Origin: Deltaproteobacteria bacterium
GTDB taxonomy: Bacteria > Desulfobacterota > Binatia > Binatales > Binataceae
NCBI GenBank assembly: GCA_021799555.1
Contig: JAJZAG010000271.1
Location: 1-5,163, forward strand
DNA: 5,163 bases
Direction: 5' to 3'
Shown: positions 1 through 5,163 of the stretch, piece after piece
Layout of the letters: each line of letters begins with the position of its first letter
Position numbering within the stretch: the stretch's first letter is position 1
Program-made: the position numbers and the translations under genes
Notes under the pieces: model-generated
Seen by the model: only the letters and a program-made list of their open reading frames with translations
The model's database searches: none
Told to the model about the DNA's origin: nothing

Positions 1-205
<205 letters not shown>

Positions 206-213
206 GGCTGGGT

Positions 214-1353
214 TCAGGCGCCGAGCGTGCGCCGCAGCATTGCCTGCTGAATTTCGCGTACTTCTGCGCGCATCGTGTCGGCGTCAGCGATGGTATGCCC
301 ATCCTCGGCGGCCTCGCGCAACAGTCTGTCGAATTTCGTAAGGATATTGGCGATTTTGGCGTGAGCCTCGACGATCGCGCGCTGGCGCAATTCTTCACTT
401 TCCCACGCCCGCTCGGCATAGTCGCGCAACTCCTGCGACTGGATGAGCAGCTCGCGCGCCTTTTCCTCGAAACCGCGCACGATGCGGCGCAGAGCTTCGC
501 CGACTTTCGGCCGCTCCTCGGGGTCCTTCCACAGCACGTGCCCGAGGAACATCAAATCGTCTTCAGTCACTGTGTTGCGTGAGAAAAGGATCGCGTGCGC
601 CCGCATCACGGCGAGCGAATTTTTCCAGCGCCGGTCGGACACGATGATCTGCTCGCGGGCGAGCGCGTGGCGAAGCTCGGCGAGCGAGCGTAGCACCGCG
701 CCGGGAATCGTCGCCGCGTGCGCCTCATCGGCTAGCTCGCGTAGTTCCGCAAAATCGAGCGTAGTCCGAGCGGAGGGCGTTGAGCCCTCGATCATTTTCA
801 GAAAGCGGAAATCCTCGGCAATATAATCAACCATGAACCGGAGCATGAAGCGGTCGTAAAGGGCGGTCAGCTCTTCCTCGTCGGGCAGCTCGTTGGAGGC
901 GCCGAACATCGTAATCAATGGAACGGATACCCGCTCGCGGCCGTTGTGGAAGATGCGCTCGTTGACCAGGGTCAGCAGAGCGTTGAGGATTGATGAATTT
1001 GCCTTGAAGATCTCGTCCAGGAACGCGATATGCGCTTCGGGTAGCTTGTGCGTGGTCACGCGGCGATAGTCGTCGTTTTCCAGGCCGCGCAGGCTGACCG
1101 CGCCAAAGATTTCCTCTGGCGTGCTGAAACGGGTCAGCAGCCATTGGAAATAGTTGGCGCCGTCGACCCGCGTGCACAACTCCTCCGCCAGCATCGATTT
1201 CGCCGTGCCCGGCGGCCCGATGAGCAGAACGTGGCTACGCGAAAGCATCGCGACCAACGCCCCATCGATCAAATCGCCGCGCTCCAGAAACGTCCGGTTG
1301 AGTTCCTCGCGAATTGCCGCGAGCTTTGCATGTGCGGTCGAGGCAGCCGTCAT
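214..1353 (-). CDS. MoxR-family AAA+ ATPase, RavA-like subgroup
   Basis: A cytoplasmic AAA+ ATPase of 379 aa from the ATG at 1353. An upstream in-frame ATG at 1482 would add 43 residues that do not look like the family, so I reject it; GGAA at 1362-1359 sits 5 nt before the chosen start. Visible motifs are Walker A GPPGTAKS (46-53), then WLLTRFSTPEEIFG (71-84), Walker B IAFLDE (109-114), KANSSILNALLTLVNER (117-133), sensor 1 GASNELP (151-157, N154), the arginine-finger region YDRFMLRF (166-173) and sensor 2 SDRRWKNSL (239-247). The RFSTPEE, NALLT-NER and SDRRW signatures point to the RavA subgroup. MoxR proteins are chaperone-like ATPases that usually work with VWA-domain partners on complex assembly or metal-centre insertion. 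The charged helical C-terminus (about 290-379) is shorter than in E. coli RavA (about 498 aa), so a LARA domain is probably absent. The next gene is recO, not a VWA gene. The substrate is unknown. Confidence 0.95.
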   Translation of the reverse strand: MTAASTAHAKLAAIREELNRTFLERGDLIDGALVAMLSRSHVLLIGPPGTAKSMLAEELCTRVDGANYFQWLLTRFSTPEEIFGAVSLRGLENDDYRRVTTHKLPEAHIAFLDEIFKANSSILNALLTLVNERIFHNGRERVSVPLITMFGASNELPDEEELTALYDRFMLRFMVDYIAEDFRFLKMIEGSTPSARTTLDFAELRELADEAHAATIPGAVLRSLAELRHALAREQIIVSDRRWKNSLAVMRAHAILFSRNTVTEDDLMFLGHVLWKDPEERPKVGEALRRIVRGFEEKARELLIQSQELRDYAERAWESEELRQRAIVEAHAKIANILTKFDRLLREAAEDGHTIADADTMRAEVREIQQAMLRRTLGA

Positions 1354-1358
1354 CAGGA

Positions 1359-1362
1359 TTCC
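1359..1362 (-). promoter_or_regulatory. Ribosome binding site deciding the MoxR start
   Basis: On the minus strand GGAA lies 5 nt before the ATG at 1353. A longer purine run, GGGAAG (plus 1369-1374), lies about 15 nt away and is too far to serve this start. The site favours the 379-aa product over the extended reading from 1482. It is a modest match, so the support comes mainly from where family similarity begins. Confidence 0.4.
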
Positions 1363-1541
1363 AATCAACTTCCCGCGCCGTGAAACCGGCGATGCCGTAT
1401 GAAAACCTATCAGACTGGGGCGGATCACCAATAGAGCCGCCGGCACAAATCGAGATCGGGCTGAGACGCGCGGCTTGCTCATCTTGCTTGCACGGCGCTA
1501 CAAGAATCCAGACGTGCGCGGCCGAAGGCGCGGCGCGCGAC

Positions 1542-1548
1542 AGGAGAG
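1542..1548 (+). promoter_or_regulatory. Strong Shine-Dalgarno of the CoA-transferase gene
   Basis: AGGAGAG at 1542-1548 puts its AGGAG core 7 nt before the ATG at 1554, a near-ideal arrangement. It fixes the start of the CoA-transferase, although the frame is open back to 1314. Confidence 0.8.
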
Positions 1549-1553
1549 CTCCG

Positions 1554-2747
1554 ATGGAAAAAGCATTGGCGGGTGTCAAGGTACTCGATCTTACGCAGTT
1601 TGAAGCCGGAACTTCATGCACCGAAATGCTCGCGTGGCTCGGCGCGGATGTGATCAAAGTCGAGTCGCCAAAGATGGGTGAGCAGGGGCGGTGGTCGTTG
1701 GCGGATCAGCCGGGAGTCGATTCGTATTACTTCATGCTGCTCAATGCCAACAAACGCGGCATCACCCTCAACCTCAAGAGCGACGCCGGCCGCGCGATGT
1801 TTCTTGAAATGGTCAAGAAGGTTGATATCCTCACTGAGAATTATTCGCTCGGCACGCTCGAGGGTCTCGATCTCGGTTATGAAAAGTTGCGCAAGATCAA
1901 TCCGCGGCTGATCTACCTCACGATCAAGGGATTCGGAACGTCGGGTCCGTACAGCGCGTACAAGAGCTTCGACATGATCGCCCAGGCCGCTGGCGGCGCG
2001 ATGGCTGTAACTGGAACGCACGAGACGCCGCCGCTCAAGCCCGGTCCAACGATCGGCGATACCGGGACTGGGATGCACGCGGCGATCGGCGTGCTCGCCG
2101 CCTATATCCAGCGTGAACGCACCGGAAAGGGGCAGAAGGTGGAAGTCGCGATGCAGGAGGCGGTGCTGAATTTCTGCCGCGTCGCGATTATGGGGATGTA
2201 CACCTCAGGCAAACCGGCGGGGCGCAACGGCAATCGTCTTGGCGCTCCGGGTGACATCTTCAAATGCGCGCCCGGCGGCCCGAATGACTATTGCTATGTT
2301 TTCTGCACGACGCCGGAAATGTGGCAAAATCTGTGCGCGGCGATCGGTCGGCCTGAACTAGTCGCGGACGAACGCTTCAAGGATGCGCGCAGCCGCTTCA
2401 AAAATCTCGACGCGCTTAGCACGATCATCACGGAATGGACGTCGCAACGCACCAAGCACGACGTGATGCGGATTCTGGGTGAAGCGGGAGTGCCATGCGG
2501 CAAGGTGCTGGACAGCGTCGAGTTGCTGAACGATCCGCATATGCGCGAGCGCGGGATGATCGTGACGATCAAGCATCCGAGACGCGGCGAATTCACGATG
2601 CCCGGATGCCCGGTGCGGCTTGAGGACTCTCCGGTCGAAGTCAGACCCGCGCCACTGCTCGGGCAGCATAACGAGGAAGTCTATCAGGAGCTTCTGGGAA
2701 TCGAGGCGGACCGGCTTGAATCGCTGAAACGCGAGGGAATAGTCTAG
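1554..2747 (+). CDS. CaiB/BaiF (family III) CoA-transferase
   Basis: A cytoplasmic enzyme of 397 aa, close to the usual size, that moves coenzyme A from an acyl-CoA donor to a carboxylic acid through aspartyl anhydride and thioester intermediates (family mechanism). The N-terminal half has GVKVLDLT (7-14), AGT (18-20) and LAWLGADVIKVESP (26-39), then NANKRGITLNLKS (64-76) and LIYLTIKGFGTSGPY (119-133). The catalytic aspartate is D169 in PTIGDTGTG, the same number as Asp169 of Oxalobacter formyl-CoA transferase (FRC). A Gly-rich loop, APGGPNDY (about 239-246), precedes the C-terminal domain, which ends with the family's LGQHNEEVYQELLG (339-352). E17 stands where FRC has a glutamine. The substrate cannot be read from sequence; formyl-, carnitine-, succinyl- or aromatic-acid transferases are all possible. 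The start is fixed by the strong ribosome binding site. The next gene begins 49 bp downstream. Confidence 0.95.
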   Translation: MEKALAGVKVLDLTQFEAGTSCTEMLAWLGADVIKVESPKMGEQGRWSLADQPGVDSYYFMLLNANKRGITLNLKSDAGRAMFLEMVKKVDILTENYSLGTLEGLDLGYEKLRKINPRLIYLTIKGFGTSGPYSAYKSFDMIAQAAGGAMAVTGTHETPPLKPGPTIGDTGTGMHAAIGVLAAYIQRERTGKGQKVEVAMQEAVLNFCRVAIMGMYTSGKPAGRNGNRLGAPGDIFKCAPGGPNDYCYVFCTTPEMWQNLCAAIGRPELVADERFKDARSRFKNLDALSTIITEWTSQRTKHDVMRILGEAGVPCGKVLDSVELLNDPHMRERGMIVTIKHPRRGEFTMPGCPVRLEDSPVEVRPAPLLGQHNEEVYQELLGIEADRLESLKREGIV

Positions 2748-2775
2748 GGTGCCACGGTGGACGCCAGCACGATGG

Positions 2776-2787
2776 CGCCGCGCGGCG
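2776..2787. repeat. Perfect 12-bp GC palindrome next to a ribosome binding site
   Basis: CGCCGCGCGGCG is its own reverse complement. It ends where the GGGAAGG purine run before the 2797 start begins. It could form a small 4-bp hairpin or serve as a dimeric protein site, but GC-rich DNA makes short palindromes common. No T-run follows, so it is not an intrinsic terminator of the CoA-transferase gene. Confidence 0.3.
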
Positions 2788-2793
2788 GGAAGG
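2787..2793 (+). promoter_or_regulatory. Ribosome binding site of the small Cys/His protein gene
   Basis: GGGAAGG lies just before the ATG at 2797. Its GGGA part is 6 nt from the start codon. It favours this start over the internal ATG at 2857, which has no good purine run before it. Confidence 0.5.
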
Positions 2794-2796
2794 TAG

Positions 2797-3135
2797 ATGT
2801 TGGCGCTTGGCCAAAAGCATAGCGAAACCCGGAAGCGATGCGTTACGTGGTCCGCGATGGCGCTTCTGGTTATCGTTCAGCTGCTGGCGACAGCACACTT
2901 TCATCCGCCGGTCGGGGCAAAAACCAGCGTTCAAAGCTCGTCTAGTTTTGCTGCCCCCGACCTCTGTCCGATTTGCCTGCATCAGTGTCACACACCATCC
3001 GTGCTCGCGGCGATGCCCGCAATAGGGTATGCGCTCGCGAATGTTCGGGTGCGATCGCTGGCGCGGCGCGCGATCGCATTGCTGCCGTTTGACTCGCCGC
3101 TGTTTGGACGCGCTCCTCCCTCCGTGTTGCTCTAA
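2797..3135 (+). CDS. Small exported Cys/His-motif protein, DUF2946-like
   Basis: A 112-aa protein of unknown function. The N-terminus is basic (KHSETRKR, 7-14), followed by a hydrophobic segment (about 18-33, ALLVIVQLLATA) that would act as a signal peptide or membrane anchor. Right after it come H34-F-H36-P-P. The centre carries C57-P-I-C60-L-H62-Q-C64-H65, a dense Cys/His cluster suited to binding a metal. The C-terminus is basic and ends GRAPPSVLL, like the R-[AG]-P-P ending I recall for DUF2946 proteins, which are often found just before TonB-receptor genes. The TonB receptor follows 107 bp downstream on the same strand. My inference is a periplasmic or inner-membrane metal-handling partner of that receptor. 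The family assignment is from memory of the pattern and is only moderately sure. That the frame is coding is supported by the ribosome binding site, the export signal and the placement. Confidence 0.65.
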   Translation: MLALGQKHSETRKRCVTWSAMALLVIVQLLATAHFHPPVGAKTSVQSSSSFAAPDLCPICLHQCHTPSVLAAMPAIGYALANVRVRSLARRAIALLPFDSPLFGRAPPSVLL

Positions 3136-3242
3136 GCAAAGCCTGCGATCGTTGAGATGTATCCGGCCTGCGGCACTGGCCGCCGGACCGGACCTGGGCG
3201 CGCGAAAGCGCACCGCGGGTAACACGAGGTTTGGAGTGACGG
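3136..3242 (+). promoter_or_regulatory. Leader of the TonB-receptor gene with two small hairpins
   Basis: This 107-nt gap holds an inverted repeat, CGGCC (3164-3168) with GGCCG (3178-3182) and a 9-nt loop. It also holds a GCGC-GAAA-GCGC hairpin (3200-3211) with a GNRA tetraloop, extendable by two G-C pairs across one mismatch (3197-3198 with 3213-3214). Between them is a tandem CCGGA repeat (3183-3192). I looked for cobalamin-riboswitch boxes, which often precede such receptors, and did not find them. There is no T-tract, so neither hairpin is an intrinsic terminator. A regulatory role is possible but unproven. Confidence 0.3.
3233..3236 (+). promoter_or_regulatory. Ribosome binding site of the TonB receptor
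   Basis: GGAG lies 6 nt before the ATG at 3243. It selects the start that opens directly into a signal peptide. Confidence 0.65.
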
Positions 3243-5163
3243 ATGCGGAGTTTAGCGTTCGCGATCCTTATTAGTATATTTTTCATAATCGTTGGCGCCG
3301 GCACCGCGCGATGCGCCGGAGCCGCAAAACCTCAATCCCGGCGGACTATCGAAGGCACGGTTCGGGACGCGCTCGATCGTCCGATTCAGGGAGTTGGAGT
3401 TTCGCTCCAAGACCAGCGCGGGAAAGTCATGAGTTCCGCGGTCACGGATGCCAAGGGGCATTTTGAACTACTCGGCGTCCCGACGGGGCTATTCGTCATC
3501 GTCGCTACGAAGCGGCGGTTTTCAGTCGCCAGCAAAGTTGTAACGGTGGCCGCTGGCGCTCAAATCGCACCGATTGCGATTGCGATGAAGTCGCTCAAGC
3601 CGCTGACCGTAGCCGTATCGGCGACGCAACTCACTCATGCACCCAATCAGTTATCGGCTTCCGGCAACAGTGCATATACGATGACCGAAAAGAATATATC
3701 GGAACTTCCCGCGGGGTCGAATACTTCAGTGAGCCAGGTCCTGTTGCAGATGCCGGGAGTTGCGCAGGATGAAAACGGCCAGGTTCATATCCGCGGGGCG
3801 CACGCCGACCTCCAATGGCGCATCAACGGAATCATGCTGCCGCTCGATAGCTTCAGCGGGTTTGGCCAAGTGCTATCTTCGTATTCGATCCGGAGCTTCA
3901 GTCTCGTCGATGGAGCGCTTCCGGCGCAGTACGGCTACCGCGATGCCGGAATACTCGACATTCAGACCAAAGATGGATGCAGTGATCCCGGTGGCAGGTT
4001 CGAGCTATACGGCGGACAGCGCGACACTGCGCGTCCCAGCGTCGAATACGGAGGATGCAAGGGCGATTTCAGCTTTTACACCACCGGCTTTTATCTGCAC
4101 GATAATATCGGCCTGAGTTCCGCCACTCCGGGTCCGACGCCGATACATGACGTAACCGATCAGGGGCAATGGTTCGGCTATTTTTCATATTTTCTGAATC
4201 CGACCACGAAGCTAAGCCTGACGTCGGGAGTCTCCGTGTCGAATAATCAGTTTCCGGATTATCCCGGGCAGGTTCCAGCGTATAAACTTGAGGGCGCAAA
4301 CCCTGCGGATTACCCTTCGTCCGACCTCAATGAAAATCTCGATCAGCGATATTACTTTGGCATACTCGCACTGCAGGGCAGCATCGGAACAAAATTCGAC
4401 TATCAAATCGCGTATACCGCCAAATACAACACGATCAACTTTTTGCCCGATCCGATCGGCGACCTGATCTACCAGGGCGTCGCCTCGAACGCTTTCCACA
4501 GTGAGCTTGCCAACACGCTGCAAAGCGACGTCACGTACCGGTTTAATCAGTCGCATACGTTTGCCGCGGGGTTCTACGTCGGTGTGTATGGTGAGACGCT
4601 CGACGACACTTCACGGACCTTCCCAGCGGATTCTTCGGGAAAACAGACCAGTGATGTTCCCATAAATGTGGTTGACAACACGAACGGAATCGCATTGTTG
4701 GCAGGAGTTTATGGGCAGGATCATTGGCAGATAACGGAAAGAGTCAGCCTCGATTACGGATTACGCTGGGATCAGATGGCGGGCTTTGTCGGCTCCGCGA
4801 ATCAACTCAGCCCTCGCGCAAACCTGGTTTACAAGCCGCTCAAGAAACTGACGCTACACGGCGGATTCTCCCGGTACTTTCAGACGCCTTCGTTTTATAC
4901 GATTTCGCCGCGCAGCTTCGAGGCCTTCAAGGGTACCACCGCCGCCGTGCTGCCTGGAAACTCACAACCCCTGCCTGAACGGGACTGGTATTTCGACGTT
5001 GGCGGTTCGATTAACGATGTGTTGCCGGGCTTGACGTTCGGCGAGGACGCCTACTTCGAGCTAGCCCATAACTTGATCGATCTAGGTCAGTTTGGCTTCG
5101 TACCGATATTTGCGCCCTTCAATTATACGGACGGACGAATTTACGGTGCGGAAACCACCCTTG
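3243..5163 (+). CDS. TonB-dependent outer-membrane receptor with N-terminal carboxypeptidase-regulatory-like domain (3' end cut)
   Basis: The first 640 residues of an outer-membrane receptor; the frame is open to the window edge. Residues 1 to about 27 form a signal peptide (MRSLAFAILISIFFIIVGAG, then TARCAGA). No lipobox is present. Residues 36-115 match a carboxypeptidase-regulatory-like beta-sandwich (IEGTVRDALDRPIQGVGVSL, then VTDAKGHFELLGVPTG). A TonB-box-like stretch, PLTVAVSAT (120-128), precedes the plug (about 145-245), with LLQMPGVAQDENGQVHIRG (167-185), INGIMLP (194-200) and DGALPAQYGYRDAGILDIQTK (223-243). Beta-barrel strands with alternating aromatic residues follow, for example SLDYGLRWDQM (502-512), LSPRANLVYKP (522-532) and HGGFSRYFQTPSFY (539-552). 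Such receptors import chelated metals, cofactors or sugars using TonB-ExbBD energy; the substrate is not readable here. Only C246 and C272 are cysteines in the visible mature part. Typical length suggests roughly 100-250 residues are missing. The small Cys/His-motif gene just upstream hints at a metal-related cargo. Confidence 0.94.
   Translation, partial: MRSLAFAILISIFFIIVGAGTARCAGAAKPQSRRTIEGTVRDALDRPIQGVGVSLQDQRGKVMSSAVTDAKGHFELLGVPTGLFVIVATKRRFSVASKVVTVAAGAQIAPIAIAMKSLKPLTVAVSATQLTHAPNQLSASGNSAYTMTEKNISELPAGSNTSVSQVLLQMPGVAQDENGQVHIRGAHADLQWRINGIMLPLDSFSGFGQVLSSYSIRSFSLVDGALPAQYGYRDAGILDIQTKDGCSDPGGRFELYGGQRDTARPSVEYGGCKGDFSFYTTGFYLHDNIGLSSATPGPTPIHDVTDQGQWFGYFSYFLNPTTKLSLTSGVSVSNNQFPDYPGQVPAYKLEGANPADYPSSDLNENLDQRYYFGILALQGSIGTKFDYQIAYTAKYNTINFLPDPIGDLIYQGVASNAFHSELANTLQSDVTYRFNQSHTFAAGFYVGVYGETLDDTSRTFPADSSGKQTSDVPINVVDNTNGIALLAGVYGQDHWQITERVSLDYGLRWDQMAGFVGSANQLSPRANLVYKPLKKLTLHGGFSRYFQTPSFYTISPRSFEAFKGTTAAVLPGNSQPLPERDWYFDVGGSINDVLPGLTFGEDAYFELAHNLIDLGQFGFVPIFAPFNYTDGRIYGAETTL

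Larger units (their letters stand above)
1354..1553. promoter_or_regulatory. Divergent intergenic region with presumed promoters for both blocks
   Basis: These 200 bp separate the start codons of the divergently transcribed MoxR and CoA-transferase genes, so both promoters should lie here. Only weak sigma-70-like candidates are visible. On the plus strand, TTGCTC (1475-1480) is followed 18 bp later by TACAAG (1499-1504). On the minus strand, TTGGTG (plus 1426-1431) is followed 16 bp later by TAGGTT (plus 1404-1409). Neither is close to consensus. A perfect 5-bp inverted repeat, CGCCG (1376-1380) and CGGCG (1387-1391) with a 6-nt spacer, lies 22 bp upstream of the MoxR start. Both reading directions stay open through parts of this region, but the translations resemble no known extension of either gene. 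Confidence 0.4.

Noticed and set aside
295..826. Plus-strand open frames opposite the MoxR gene (295-582 and 443-826)
   Set aside because: They are antisense shadows in GC-rich coding DNA; the translations have no recognisable domain and lie wholly under a confident gene.
1354..1482. Upstream extension of the MoxR frame to the ATG at 1482
   Set aside because: The extra 43 residues do not resemble a MoxR N-terminus, and a better-placed GGAA precedes the ATG at 1353, where normal family length begins.
1314..1553. Upstream extension of the CoA-transferase frame to the ATG at 1314
   Set aside because: It would overlap the MoxR coding start, and family similarity begins exactly at the ATG at 1554, which has an AGGAG ribosome binding site.
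3164..3214. Intrinsic terminator after the small gene
   Set aside because: Hairpins are present but no T-tract follows, and the same-strand receptor gene starts shortly after.
3136..3242. Cobalamin riboswitch upstream of the TonB receptor
   Set aside because: The region is only 107 nt and lacks a recognisable B12 box and the other conserved blocks.
3250..3295. AT-rich patch at the start of the receptor gene as a sign of horizontal transfer
   Set aside because: It encodes the hydrophobic signal peptide (Ile/Phe/Leu codons), which explains the local base composition.
2641..3304. Minus-strand open frames covering the small Cys/His gene
   Set aside because: Their translations are Arg/Ala/Pro-rich without domains. 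The plus-strand frame has a ribosome binding site, an export signal and a Cys/His cluster, and fits the gene direction.

Overview
The window comes from a fairly GC-rich, Gram-negative (diderm) bacterium. The diderm call rests on the TonB-dependent outer-membrane receptor. A family III CoA-transferase, a RavA-type MoxR ATPase and a receptor with an N-terminal carboxypeptidase-regulatory-like domain together suggest an environmental lineage such as Binatota, Desulfobacterota or Acidobacteriota. The phylum cannot be fixed from sequence reading alone.

Layout: two divergent gene blocks flank a 200-bp intergenic region (1354-1553). On the minus strand, reading leftwards, lies a MoxR/RavA-type AAA+ ATPase (1353-214), followed after 8 bp by the first 68 codons of recO (205-1, running off the window). 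On the plus strand lie a CaiB/BaiF family CoA-transferase (1554-2747), a small secreted or membrane-anchored Cys/His-motif protein resembling DUF2946 (2797-3135), and the 5' 640 codons of a TonB-dependent receptor (3243-5163, running off the window). No tRNA, rRNA, CRISPR array, insertion sequence or prophage gene is visible. No gene-free stretch exceeds about 200 bp.

How the genes may work together: MoxR and recO are probably co-transcribed but have no obvious shared pathway. The MoxR lacks an adjacent VWA-domain partner on its downstream side. The CoA-transferase is likely a stand-alone enzyme of acyl-CoA metabolism. The small CPxCxH protein and the TonB receptor look like a functional pair, probably for metal or metal-chelate uptake or handling. 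That reading rests on gene order and motifs only. The 107-nt leader of the receptor gene holds two small hairpins. Most of the window is ordinary. The points most worth a second look are the small protein/receptor pair, a lone cysteine pair in the receptor, and a Gln-to-Glu change at an active-site-region position of the CoA-transferase.
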